Positions 30,158-38,706 of a stretch of 64,000 nucleotides of DNA are shown here, in pieces (position 1 is the first letter of the stretch; each line of letters opens with the position of its first letter). Under the pieces are notes generated by a model. It was not told where the DNA came from. It worked only from the letters and a program-made list of their open reading frames with translations, and ran no database searches. The DNA comes from Jatrophihabitans sp035642535 (GTDB lineage: Bacteria > Actinomycetota > Actinomycetes > Mycobacteriales > Jatrophihabitantaceae). Position numbers and translations under genes: made by a program. The stretch is taken from NCBI GenBank assembly GCA_035642535.1, contig DASQSE010000094.1:1-64000 (forward strand). The letters run 5' to 3'.

Positions 30158-32611
30158 GTGACCAGCCTCACCCGCGGGCAGGCCCGCAGCCGCGCGGAGC
30201 TGATCTCGATCGACAGCTACCACCTCGACCTCGACTTCACGGTTGACGATCGGACGTTCGGGTCGGCCACGACGATCCGGTTCCGGACGACCGCCGCGGG
30301 GTCTGCCACGTTCGTCGAGGTCGCACCGCACCGGCTGCGCTCGGTGACGCTCAACGGCCGCTCGCTCGATCCGGAGACCTGCTTCGACCCGGACACGCGA
30401 CGGATCCGCCTGGACGCGCTCGAGTCCGAGAACCAGCTCGTCGTCGACGCGGTCATGGCCTATTCCCATGACGGCGAGGGGCTGCACCGGCACGTCGATC
30501 CGGCCGACGGCCGGGCCTACCTGTACGCGATGTCGTTCCTGGATGCCGCGCCGCGGTGGTTCGCCTGCTTCGACCAGCCTGACCTCAAGGCACCGGTACG
30601 CGTCGAGGTTCGGTGTCCGGCCGATTGGCACCTCGCGGGCAACGGCCCGGCCACCCGCATCGAGCCGGGCCGCTGGGCGGTTGCCGCCACCGGTCCGCTC
30701 GCCACGTACTTCACCACGCTCGTCGCCGGCCCGTATCACGTCGTGGAGGACGCGCACGACGGCATCCCGCTCCGGCTGCTCGCGCGCCAGTCACTCGCGA
30801 CGTACCTCGACCGCGACGCCGCGGCGCTGTTCGGGCACACGAAGCACTGCTTCGACGAGCTGCACCGGCTCTTCGGCGTCCGCTACCCGTGGGGCGGGTA
30901 CGCCCAGGCGTTCGTCCCGGAGTTCAACGCGGGCGCGATGGAGAACCCCGGCTGCGTCACGTTCCGCGACACCCTCGTGTTCCGCTCGCGGGTGACGGCC
31001 GCCGAGCGCCTCACCCGGGACGTGACGATCGCGCACGAGATGGCGCACATGTGGTTCGGCGATCTCGTCACGATGCGCTGGTGGGACGATCTCTGGCTCA
31101 ACGAGTCGTTCGCGGAGTACCTCGGCAGCCGGGTCACCGGTGACCACGCGTGGGTCGGCTTCGGGATCGACCGCAAGTCGTGGGGCTATGCGGCCGACCG
31201 CCGACCCTCGACGCATCCGGTCGCGGGCAACGGCGCCGCCGACGCCGCGAGCGCGCTCTCCGAGTTCGACGGCATCTCCTACGCGAAGGGCGCGGCCGCG
31301 CTGCGCCAACTCGCCGCGCATCTCGGCGACGACATCTTTCTCGACGGGTTGCGCCGCCACATCGGCGCGCACGCCGACGGCAACGCCGAGTTCGCCGATC
31401 TCACCGCGGCGTGGACGGCCGCCGGGGCCATCGATCTCGAGGCTTGGACGCAGGCCTGGCTGCGTACCACAGGTCTCGACGAGTTGTCCGCCCGCGACGG
31501 CGTCATCACGCGACGAAGCCCGGACAACTCGCAGCGGGTGCACGCGGTCGCCGTAGCGGGGTTCGCCCCGGACGGGCGGAAGCTGACCTCCGCCCGCGCC
31601 ACGATCACCTCCGACAGCACGCCCATCGCCGTCGACGCCGAATTCGTCGTGCCGGACGCGCTCGACGAGACGTGGGCGAAGGTGGTGCTGCCGGAGTCGA
31701 CCTGGCGCGCCATGCCCACCCTGCTCCCCGGCATCGCCGACGCGCGGACCCGGGTTGCGGCGTGGAACGCCCTCCAGCTGGCGGTGGCCGACGCCGACGT
31801 GGACCCGAACCTGGCAGCGCGGATCGTGATCACGGCGCTGCCCGCCGAGCACGACGACGCGGTGATCGGCGCGGTGGGTCGCTGGGCTGTGCGGCGGCTG
31901 GCTGCCTGCTACCTGGACGACGTCGGGCGACGCGCCGCACTCGCCGGGCTGGCCGAGGCGATGGCAGGTGTCGCGGACGGCGCCGCGCCCGGCTCCTCGC
32001 GTCAACTGGCGGCGGCGCGGACGGCCATCGCCGCGACGACGGACGTCGAACTGCTGCGCGCCTGGCTGGCGGCTGCGAACCTGCCGGACGGCCTGGACGT
32101 GGATGCCGAGCTGCGCTGGGCGATCCTGCAGCGGCTGGCGGTGCTAGGCGAGCTGACCGCGGCGGCGATCGAGGCCGAGGCAGCGCGCGACCGGTCCTCG
32201 CAGGGCGCGGTGCACGCCGCCCGCTGCCGGGCGGGTCGGCCGGACGCCGCAGCGAAACGAGCGGCCTGGGACGCGATCGTCCAGGACGCGGAGCTGCCGA
32301 ACTACGAGCTGTATGCGCTCGCCGAGGGCTTCTGGCAACCAAGCCAGGCAGAGCTGACTGGCAGTTACGTCGACCGGTACTTCGCCGAGATCGCCGGCAC
32401 CGCGAAGCTGCGCTCCGGCTGGGTCGTCGAGCGCGTGGCAACGCTCGCCTATCCATGGATCGCGGTCGAGCAAGCCACGAGCGCCGCGACCGAGGCGCTG
32501 CTTGCGGACGACGCCCTGGACAGCCGGATCCGGCGCGCCGTGGTCGATGCGGGCGACGACCTGCGCCGCGCCGTTGCGGCCCGGACGAGGTTCGGTCAGC
32601 CGGGCGGGTAG
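30158..32611 (+). CDS. pepN: Aminopeptidase N (M1 zinc metallopeptidase)
   Basis: This 817-residue cytosolic enzyme removes N-terminal amino acids from peptides. The exopeptidase motif GAMEN is at about 259-263. The zinc site HEMAHMWFGDLVTMRWWDDLWLNESFAE (from about 292) has HExxH and the distal Glu. An ERAP1-like helical C-terminal domain follows. GTG 30158 fits the family N-terminus. Codons 442-457, at the boundary between the catalytic and C-terminal parts, overlap a diverged copy of the 48-bp palindromic repeat. The 3' end overlaps the convergent SDR gene by 16 nt. Confidence 0.95.
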   Translation: MTSLTRGQARSRAELISIDSYHLDLDFTVDDRTFGSATTIRFRTTAAGSATFVEVAPHRLRSVTLNGRSLDPETCFDPDTRRIRLDALESENQLVVDAVMAYSHDGEGLHRHVDPADGRAYLYAMSFLDAAPRWFACFDQPDLKAPVRVEVRCPADWHLAGNGPATRIEPGRWAVAATGPLATYFTTLVAGPYHVVEDAHDGIPLRLLARQSLATYLDRDAAALFGHTKHCFDELHRLFGVRYPWGGYAQAFVPEFNAGAMENPGCVTFRDTLVFRSRVTAAERLTRDVTIAHEMAHMWFGDLVTMRWWDDLWLNESFAEYLGSRVTGDHAWVGFGIDRKSWGYAADRRPSTHPVAGNGAADAASALSEFDGISYAKGAAALRQLAAHLGDDIFLDGLRRHIGAHADGNAEFADLTAAWTAAGAIDLEAWTQAWLRTTGLDELSARDGVITRRSPDNSQRVHAVAVAGFAPDGRKLTSARATITSDSTPIAVDAEFVVPDALDETWAKVVLPESTWRAMPTLLPGIADARTRVAAWNALQLAVADADVDPNLAARIVITALPAEHDDAVIGAVGRWAVRRLAACYLDDVGRRAALAGLAEAMAGVADGAAPGSSRQLAAARTAIAATTDVELLRAWLAAANLPDGLDVDAELRWAILQRLAVLGELTAAAIEAEAARDRSSQGAVHAARCRAGRPDAAAKRAAWDAIVQDAELPNYELYALAEGFWQPSQAELTGSYVDRYFAEIAGTAKLRSGWVVERVATLAYPWIAVEQATSAATEALLADDALDSRIRRAVVDAGDDLRRAVAARTRFGQPGG
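31482..31529. repeat. 48-bp palindromic repeat, copy inside pepN
   Basis: AGTTGTCCGCCC, 24 bases, then GCCCGGACAACT: the left arm is identical to the intergenic copies, the right arm differs at two bases, and the spacing is exact. The centre shares CGTCATnnCGnGACGA with the copy at 58075. It encodes LSARDGVITRRSPDN in frame within PepN. It could be a domesticated insertion or a progenitor sequence. Confidence 0.65.
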
Positions 32612-33255
32612 GGGACGACCGTGCGCCACGCAGCACGCGCTTCGACGGCGACCGAGTAGAACACGTCGGCGATGCGCGCCGGCGCGAACACCTCGCTGGA
32701 CTCGAGCAGCCCGTTGATCGTGACCGTTGCGCAGTGGATGCCCTGCGGGCCGAGATCGAGCGACATCGCCTGGACGAGCGCGCGCAGCGCCGCCTTCTGC
32801 ACGCCGAGCGTCGGCGCACCGGGCGAAGGCGCGTCGGCCGCCGCCGAGCCCGTCGCGAGAATCGCACCGCCGCCGGCCGCGATCATCCCCGGCGCGACGG
32901 CCTGCGCAACGCTCAGCAGGCAGGCCGCCCCGGCGCGCACGTCGTCGAGCAACTGATCGGGCGTGAGGTCGAGCACCGTCGCGTCGCGCCAGATCGAGAC
33001 GTTGTGCAGAACGACGTCGACACCGCCGGTGTACTCGGCGAAGCGGCTCGCGGCGGCGCGCAGTTCCGCATCGTCTCGCACGTCGGCGACGGCCCAGCCC
33101 GCGGTGATCCCGTCGACCTGGAGCGCCTGGCCGAGCGCTGCCACGCTCGCCTCGTCCTCGGAGATCAGCGCGATGTCATATCCCTCACGTCCGAAGCGGC
33201 GCGCAATCGCGCCGCCGAGCCGCGGCCCGGCGCCGACGATCAGCAAGGTACTCAT
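32596..33255 (-). CDS. Atypical short-chain dehydrogenase/reductase without the catalytic Tyr
   Basis: This 219-residue Rossmann protein has the nucleotide motif LLIVGAGPRLGGAIARRFG, NVSIW at the NAG position and a Ser in ILATGSAAA. The YxxxK position reads LGVQK, so the catalytic Tyr is replaced by Leu while Lys remains. It may bind NAD(P) without classical SDR chemistry or use another residue. Its ATG overlaps the kbl stop (ATGA), placing it at the end of the tdh-kbl operon. Confidence 0.78.
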   Translation of the reverse strand: MSTLLIVGAGPRLGGAIARRFGREGYDIALISEDEASVAALGQALQVDGITAGWAVADVRDDAELRAAASRFAEYTGGVDVVLHNVSIWRDATVLDLTPDQLLDDVRAGAACLLSVAQAVAPGMIAAGGGAILATGSAAADAPSPGAPTLGVQKAALRALVQAMSLDLGPQGIHCATVTINGLLESSEVFAPARIADVFYSVAVEARAAWRTVVPYPPG

Positions 33256-34427
33256 GCGTCCCGGCCCGCGACGAAGGCCTGCACGCAGGTCTCGATGTCC
33301 GCCTCAGAGTGCGCCGCCGACAGTTGCACACGGATGCGCGCCTTGCCCTTCGGCACCACCGGGTGGCTGAAGGCAATCACATACACGCCGTGCTCGAGCA
33401 TCGCGTCGGCCACCCGGCCCGCGACCACCGCGTCGCCGAACATGACGGGCACGATCGGGTGCTCTCCCGGCAGCAGGTCGAAGCCGGCCTCGGTCATGAG
33501 CCGGCGGAACAGGCTTGCGTTGTCCTGCAACCGCCGCCGCTCGGCTCCCCCGCCCGTGACGAGATCGAGCGCGGCGAGCGAACCGGCCACCGTCGCCGGC
33601 GCGACCGCATTGGAGAACAGGTACGGCCGGGCCCGCTGCCGCAGCAACTCGACGATCTCGGCGCGCCCGCTCACATAGCCGCCGGACGCACCGCCCAGCG
33701 CCTTGCCCAGCGTGCCCGTGTTGACGTCGACGCGGTCCTGCACGCCGAGCAGGTCCGGGGTGCCGGCGCCGGACTCGCCGATGAAGCCGACCGCGTGCGA
33801 GTCGTCCACCATCACCATCGCGTCGTAGCGCTCGGCGAGCTCGCAGATCGCATCCAGCGGTGCGAGGTAGCCGTCCATCGAGAAGACCCCGTCAGTGGCG
33901 ACCAACCGGCGGCGCGCTCCGGAGGCCGACCTCAGTTGCTCTTCGAGGTCGGCCATGTCTCGGTTGCGGTAGCGCAGCCGCTGCGCCTTGCACAGCCGGA
34001 TGCCGTCGATGATCGACGCGTGGTTGAGCTCGTCGGAGATCACCGCGTCGCGCTCGTCGAGCAATGCTTCGAACAGTCCGCCGTTGGCGTCGAAGCAGGA
34101 CGAGAACAGGATGGTGGCCTCGGTGCCCAGGAACTGCGAGAGCCGCTGCTCGAGCTCGGTGTGCTGGGTCTGCGTCCCGCAGATGAAGCGGACGCTGGCC
34201 ATCCCGAAGCCCCATTCGTCCAGCGCCGCGTGCGCCGCCTCGATCACTTTCGGATGGTCGGCGAATCCCAGGTAGTTGTTGGCGCAGAAGTTCAGCACCT
34301 CCTTGCCGCTCGACCGGACGTGGGACGACTGCGGCGAGGCCAGCTCGCGCTCGTGCTTGTAGAGCCCCGCGTCGCGGATCTCGTCCAATGTCGAGCGCAG
34401 CTCGTCGCGCACCGCCGTGAAGACCAC
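33252..34427 (-). CDS. kbl: 2-amino-3-ketobutyrate CoA ligase (glycine C-acetyltransferase)
   Basis: This 391-residue PLP enzyme splits 2-amino-3-oxobutyrate with CoA into glycine and acetyl-CoA, the second step of threonine breakdown. GKEVLNFCANNYLGFADHP is the family motif, VMVDDSHAVGFIGESGAG binds PLP, and NTGTLGKALGGASGGY contains the Schiff-base Lys. GTG 34427 starts 2 nt after the tdh stop (TAGAAGTG); the longer reading would overlap tdh needlessly. Confidence 0.95.
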   Translation of the reverse strand: MVFTAVRDELRSTLDEIRDAGLYKHERELASPQSSHVRSSGKEVLNFCANNYLGFADHPKVIEAAHAALDEWGFGMASVRFICGTQTQHTELEQRLSQFLGTEATILFSSCFDANGGLFEALLDERDAVISDELNHASIIDGIRLCKAQRLRYRNRDMADLEEQLRSASGARRRLVATDGVFSMDGYLAPLDAICELAERYDAMVMVDDSHAVGFIGESGAGTPDLLGVQDRVDVNTGTLGKALGGASGGYVSGRAEIVELLRQRARPYLFSNAVAPATVAGSLAALDLVTGGGAERRRLQDNASLFRRLMTEAGFDLLPGEHPIVPVMFGDAVVAGRVADAMLEHGVYVIAFSHPVVPKGKARIRVQLSAAHSEADIETCVQAFVAGRDA

Positions 34428-34429
34428 TT

Positions 34430-35461
34430 CTAGAGCACCGTCCAATCCATGACGACCTTGCCGCACTCACCACCGCGGGCTATCTCGAACGCGTCCTGCC
34501 AGTCGGTCGCCGGCAACCGATGGGTGATGACCGCCGAGACGTCGAGGCCGGAGCGCAGCATCGCGCTCATCGCGTACCACGATTCGTACATCTCCCGGCC
34601 GTAGATCCCTTTGATGGTGATCATGTGCGTGATCACCTTGCTCCAGTCGATCTCGAACGACTGCGACGGCAGGCCGAGCAGCGCAACCCGGCCGCCGTGG
34701 TTGAGATTCGCGAGAATCTCCGGCAGCGCGGACGGGTGCCCGCTCATCTCCAGTGCGACGTCGAACCCCTCGACCATGCCGAGCATCTTCTGGGCCGACG
34801 CGACGGACTCCTTCGACGCGTCCAAGGCGAGGTCGACGCCCATCGCCCGGGCCAGCTCCAGCCGGTAGGGCGACACCTCGGTGATCACCACGAACCGCGC
34901 ACCCACGTGCCGGCAGATCGCCGCCGCCATCAGTCCGATCGGGCCGGCGCCGGTGATCAGCACGTCCTCGCCGACGAGCGGGAACGACAACGCGGTGTGC
35001 ACGGCGTTGCCGAACGGGTCGAAGATCGCGCCCAGATCCGGGTCGACCATCGTGTGGTGCACCCACACGTTCGACTCGGGCAGCACTACGTACTCGGCGA
35101 AGGCCCCGTTGCGATTCACGCCGATCGAGGACGGGCGGATGCACAGGTGTCGGCGCCCGGCCCGGCAGTTGCGGCAGGTGCCGCAGACGATGTGCCCCTC
35201 GCCGCTGACCAGATCGCCGATCGCGACGTCGCGCACGAGCGGCCCCACCTCGACGACCTCGCCGCAGAACTCGTGGCCGGCGACGAGCGGCGCGTCGATG
35301 GCGCTCTCCGCCCAGTGGTCCCACGACTCGATGTGCAGATCGGTGCCGCAGATCCCGGTCCGCAGAACCCGGATCTTCACGTCATCCGGCCCGGGCACCG
35401 GCTCCGGCCGATCGACCAGCTCGAGCCCCGGTGCCGCCGCGGGCTTGTACAGCGCCCTCAT
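34430..35461 (-). CDS. tdh: L-threonine 3-dehydrogenase
   Basis: This 343-residue zinc medium-chain dehydrogenase oxidises threonine to 2-amino-3-oxobutyrate. The catalytic zinc ligands Cys38 (RTGICGTDLH) and His63-Glu64 (AGHEF) occupy the same positions as in E. coli TDH. The structural zinc lobe is CGTCRNCRAGRRHLC, and VLITGAGPIGLMAAAI binds NAD. It starts 1 nt after the ftsY stop (TGACATG), so it is co-transcribed with ftsY. The product is passed to Kbl next door. Confidence 0.95.
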   Translation of the reverse strand: MRALYKPAAAPGLELVDRPEPVPGPDDVKIRVLRTGICGTDLHIESWDHWAESAIDAPLVAGHEFCGEVVEVGPLVRDVAIGDLVSGEGHIVCGTCRNCRAGRRHLCIRPSSIGVNRNGAFAEYVVLPESNVWVHHTMVDPDLGAIFDPFGNAVHTALSFPLVGEDVLITGAGPIGLMAAAICRHVGARFVVITEVSPYRLELARAMGVDLALDASKESVASAQKMLGMVEGFDVALEMSGHPSALPEILANLNHGGRVALLGLPSQSFEIDWSKVITHMITIKGIYGREMYESWYAMSAMLRSGLDVSAVITHRLPATDWQDAFEIARGGECGKVVMDWTVL

Positions 35462-35462
35462 G

Positions 35463-36590
35463 TCAGCCCTCCCCCAGCAAGGCGTCCACGAACTCGCGTG
35501 GGTCGAAGGGCGCCAGGTCGTCGGCGCCTTCGCCGAGCCCGATCAGCTTCACCGGCACACCCAGCTCGCGCTGCACGCTGATGACGATCCCGCCCTTCGC
35601 GGTGCCGTCCAGTTTCGTCAGCACGATGCCGGTGACGTCGACTACCTCGGTGAACACCCGCGCCTGGGTGAGCCCGTTCTGCCCGGTCGTCGCGTCGAGC
35701 ACGAGCAACGTCTCGTCGACCGGGCCCTGCCGCTCGACGACCCGCTTCACCTTGCCCAGCTCGTCCATCAGCCCGACCTTGGTGTGCAGGCGCCCGGCCG
35801 TGTCGATGAGCACGGTGTCGACGTGCCGTTCGACGCCCTCCTTCACCGCGTCGAACGCGACTGACGCCGGGTCGCCGCCCTCCGGGCCGCGCACCGTCTC
35901 GGCGCCGACCCGCGCCCCCCAGGTCGTGAGCTGCTCCGCCGCCGCGGCGCGGAAGGTGTCGGCGGCGCCGAGCAACACGGTCCGGCCGTCCGCGACGAGG
36001 ACGCGGGCGAGCTTGCCGCAGGTGGTCGTCTTGCCGGTGCCGTTGACGCCGACGACCATGACGACCGCGGGGCGCGCCTCGGTGGCGGCGGAGTGCAGCG
36101 AGCGGTCCAGGTCGGGAAGTAGCGCGGTGACGAGTTCCTCCGCGAGCAGGGTGCGCAGCTCGGTCGGTGCGGCCGTGCCCAGCACCTTGGTGCGGGCGCG
36201 GAGCCGGTCGACGATCTCCTTCGTCGCGCCCACCCCGACGTCGGCCGTCAGCAGCGTCTCCTCGACCTCGTCCCACGCGTCCTCGTCGAGTCGGTCGCGG
36301 GCGAGCACGGCCAACAGGCCCCGGCCGAGCGCGGTCTCCGAGCGGGCCAAACGCGCGCGCAGCCGCAGCAGCCGCCCCGCCGTCGGCTCGGGTACTTCGA
36401 GTGTCGGCGGCGGGGGTGCTTGGACCGACGTTTCGGGCGGCGCCTCGACGGCGGTTTCCGGCTCGGCTGCAGGTGGCGCCGGGGGCGGAGGGGGCGCGGC
36501 GATCGTTGCCCGGCGCCCCCGCACGACGAGGGCAGCACCGATCAGCAGCGCAAGGACGACAACCGCGATCGCAATGTAGAGAAAGACCAC
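35463..36590 (-). CDS. ftsY: Signal recognition particle receptor FtsY
   Basis: This 375-residue SRP GTPase docks ribosome-nascent chains at the membrane. The N-terminal helix (residues 3-24, LYIAIAVVVLALLIGAALVV) anchors it, then a Pro/Glu-rich linker runs to about 70. The NG domain has G1 GVNGTGKTTT, the insertion-box AADTFRAAAAEQL, G3 DTAGR and G4 TKLDGTAKGG. The GTG start has GAGG 2 nt before it. It is separated from smc here by two L,D-transpeptidase genes. Confidence 0.97.
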   Translation of the reverse strand: MVFLYIAIAVVVLALLIGAALVVRGRRATIAAPPPPPAPPAAEPETAVEAPPETSVQAPPPPTLEVPEPTAGRLLRLRARLARSETALGRGLLAVLARDRLDEDAWDEVEETLLTADVGVGATKEIVDRLRARTKVLGTAAPTELRTLLAEELVTALLPDLDRSLHSAATEARPAVVMVVGVNGTGKTTTCGKLARVLVADGRTVLLGAADTFRAAAAEQLTTWGARVGAETVRGPEGGDPASVAFDAVKEGVERHVDTVLIDTAGRLHTKVGLMDELGKVKRVVERQGPVDETLLVLDATTGQNGLTQARVFTEVVDVTGIVLTKLDGTAKGGIVISVQRELGVPVKLIGLGEGADDLAPFDPREFVDALLGEG

Positions 36591-36615
36591 GGCCTCATCC
36601 TGTCAGGACAGCCGG

Positions 36616-37647
36616 TCAGTGGTTGAGCAGCAGCCCGCCCTGTTGCCATTGCGGCCACGACACGTTCCAGTCGCCGAAGCCGTCCCAGCTCGGCATCGGC
36701 TTGCCGTCGGTGTGCGGGTAGATCGCAACGTCGCCGACCCGCGCGAAGCTGTAGTACCACTTCGCGGCATCCGTGAACAGGTTGGTGCAGCCGTTGGACG
36801 TGCTGGTCTGGCCGATCAGTCCGTTCCAGGGCGCAGCGTGGATGTACTCGCCGGAGCGGGTGATCCGCACCGACCAGTCGACGATCTCGTCGTAGCCGGG
36901 ACCCTGCATCCGCACTGCGCCCTGCGGCCGCAGCTTGTTGGTGCCGGGCGTGTCCTCGCCCTTCTGCATGACGACCTTCGTGCCGCTGTAGGTCGGCGTT
37001 GCCGCCGCGCCGAGCGACACCTTGATCGACTTCACGAAGTGGCCGTCGGAGGTAACCCGCATCCGGTGTGTCGCCGCGTTGACCGTGGAGATGTGCGCGG
37101 CGCCGATGTGGAAGTCGAGCGAGGTGAGCCTGTTGTCGTAGACCAGGTTCTTGCCCGCGCTCAGGCCGCCGATGGGGATCTTGACGTGGACGTGTGAGTG
37201 CGCGGGCCAATACTGCTGCGTCCGGTAGTGCGCCTCGATCGTGTGCGAGTGCACCTCGTCCGCCGTCGGCTGCTCCCAGAACCACGCGCCGTTGACCGGG
37301 TGACCATTGACCGTCACCTTTACCGCCTTGGTGAACGCCGTCGAGTTCGTCGGCCGCGGGCTGAAGAACAGCACGATCGGCATCCCGATGCCGTAGACCG
37401 CGCCGTCGCTGTTCAGCGAGTAAACGTGCACTGTCCGCTTGTGCTTGGGCGGTGCGGGCTTCGACGACGCCGAGGACGACGCCGAGGCGGACTCGGGCGG
37501 CTGCGTGGAACTGCTGGATCCCGACGGGGTTTCGAACTTCGTAACGGTCTGCTGCGGGCCGGGCGAGCCCGTGCACGCTGCGGTCAGGACCACGATCGCG
37601 CTGAGCCCGGCGAGCAACGCGAAGATTCGCTTACGCATGACCGTCAT
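36616..37647 (-). CDS. L,D-transpeptidase lipoprotein (first of tandem pair)
   Basis: This 343-residue envelope enzyme should make 3-3 peptidoglycan cross-links. It has a lipoprotein signal (LSAIVVLTAAC lipobox), a Ser/Pro-rich spacer, an Ig-like BIg domain and a C-terminal YkuD domain, where HAAPWNGLIGQTSTSNGCTNL holds the catalytic His and Cys. The architecture resembles mycobacterial LdtMt2. It starts 3 nt after the stop of the second copy upstream, so both are one transcription unit. The two copies share domain order with moderate sequence similarity. Confidence 0.92.
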   Translation of the reverse strand: MTVMRKRIFALLAGLSAIVVLTAACTGSPGPQQTVTKFETPSGSSSSTQPPESASASSSASSKPAPPKHKRTVHVYSLNSDGAVYGIGMPIVLFFSPRPTNSTAFTKAVKVTVNGHPVNGAWFWEQPTADEVHSHTIEAHYRTQQYWPAHSHVHVKIPIGGLSAGKNLVYDNRLTSLDFHIGAAHISTVNAATHRMRVTSDGHFVKSIKVSLGAAATPTYSGTKVVMQKGEDTPGTNKLRPQGAVRMQGPGYDEIVDWSVRITRSGEYIHAAPWNGLIGQTSTSNGCTNLFTDAAKWYYSFARVGDVAIYPHTDGKPMPSWDGFGDWNVSWPQWQQGGLLLNH

Positions 37648-37650
37648 GAT

Positions 37651-38628
37651 TCACGCCGTCGTGCTGACGAGGCCACCGGTCTGCCAGGTCGACCAGAGGA
37701 CGTTCCAGTCGCCGTAGCCCATGCCGATCTGCATCGCAGGCCCATTCGCGTTCGGATACTCGACCACGTCACCAACTTCGAGGAAGTGATAGAGGGTCGC
37801 CGCGTTGTCGGGGAGCAGGTTGGTGCAGCCGTTCGACGAGTCGACCCCATTGTTGATGTTGCTGACGTTCCATGGCGCCGAGTGCAGGTACTCACCGCCA
37901 TAGGTCAATCGCTGCGTGTACTTGATGCCGCACTCGCTGTAGCCCGGCCCGCTCATACAGATGCTGACGCCTTTCTCCATGATCACCTTGATGCCGCGCG
38001 CGGTCGGTGTTTGCGACGCGCCCAGGGAAACGGGGAAGTCGAACTTCTTCCGGCCGTCACTGGTGACGGTGATGTGGTGCGTTATGTCGTTCACCACGGC
38101 GACGTTCTTCGGGCCGATGGAGAAGTCGAGGGTGAGGCTGTCGTTGTACGCCAGGTTCCCGCCGGCCGACAGGCCCTTGGCGGGGATGTCCACGTGCACG
38201 TTGGAGTGCGCCGGCCAGTAGTGCTCCGGGCGCCAGTGCGCCTCGATCGGGTAGCCCTTGTAATAGCTCGAATACTCGAAGTACCAGCCACCGTCGATCG
38301 GCTTGCCGTCGACAGTCACCTTCGTGGCGTCCTGCAACGCCTTGCCGCTCTTGATCTTGCGCGAGAAGAACGCGATCACCGGCATCCCGATGCCGTACTG
38401 CACGTTGTCGGCGTTCAGCGTCTTGATGTGCACCGGCTTCTTGGGCTTGGCGGGCTTCGTGTGCGTCGATGGGTCGGATGCGCCTTGTGAGACGGAGCCG
38501 CCCGGGGTCTCGATCGAGCCGGTTCCCTCGGTAGTGCTCGCTGACGAGCAGGCGGTCAGCGCGAGGGCGGCCACCCCGCAGAGCGCTACGGCGTGACGGG
38601 TCCAGCGCCAGTGGTGGGCCTTAAGCAC
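37651..38628 (-). CDS. L,D-transpeptidase lipoprotein (second of tandem pair)
   Basis: This 325-residue paralogue of its neighbour has lipobox ALTAC, a Lys/Pro-rich spacer, an Ig-like domain and a YkuD domain with HSAPWNVSNINNGVDSSNGCTNL. An extra Cys pair (SICMSGPGYSECG) just before the catalytic region is absent from the first copy and could form a disulphide outside the cell. The GTG start has no SD and lies 6 nt after TAACGT. It is the first gene of the pair in transcription order. Confidence 0.92.
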   Translation of the reverse strand: MLKAHHWRWTRHAVALCGVAALALTACSSASTTEGTGSIETPGGSVSQGASDPSTHTKPAKPKKPVHIKTLNADNVQYGIGMPVIAFFSRKIKSGKALQDATKVTVDGKPIDGGWYFEYSSYYKGYPIEAHWRPEHYWPAHSNVHVDIPAKGLSAGGNLAYNDSLTLDFSIGPKNVAVVNDITHHITVTSDGRKKFDFPVSLGASQTPTARGIKVIMEKGVSICMSGPGYSECGIKYTQRLTYGGEYLHSAPWNVSNINNGVDSSNGCTNLLPDNAATLYHFLEVGDVVEYPNANGPAMQIGMGYGDWNVLWSTWQTGGLVSTTA

Positions 38629-38665
38629 CCCATCACGTTAGGCGAACCGGTCTGCAGACGCCCAA
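38629..38665 (-). promoter_or_regulatory. Leaderless-type promoter of the L,D-transpeptidase pair
   Basis: On the minus strand TTGGGC (38665-38660), a 19-bp spacer, TAACGT (38640-38635) and six bases lead to GTG 38628. The -10 hexamer fits TAnnnT; the spacer is slightly long. An A-rich run upstream (A7 near 38674-38680) could act as an UP-like element. Confidence 0.5.
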
Positions 38666-38706
38666 CCGGCGGAATTTTTTTCACAGAATGGCAACCAGCC
38701 GCGGCG

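Noticed and set aside
38640..38680. CCGGT/ACCGG stem followed by T7 on the plus strand
   Set aside because: Only 5 bp with a 13-nt loop, and both flanking genes are on the minus strand; it fits better as upstream promoter DNA.
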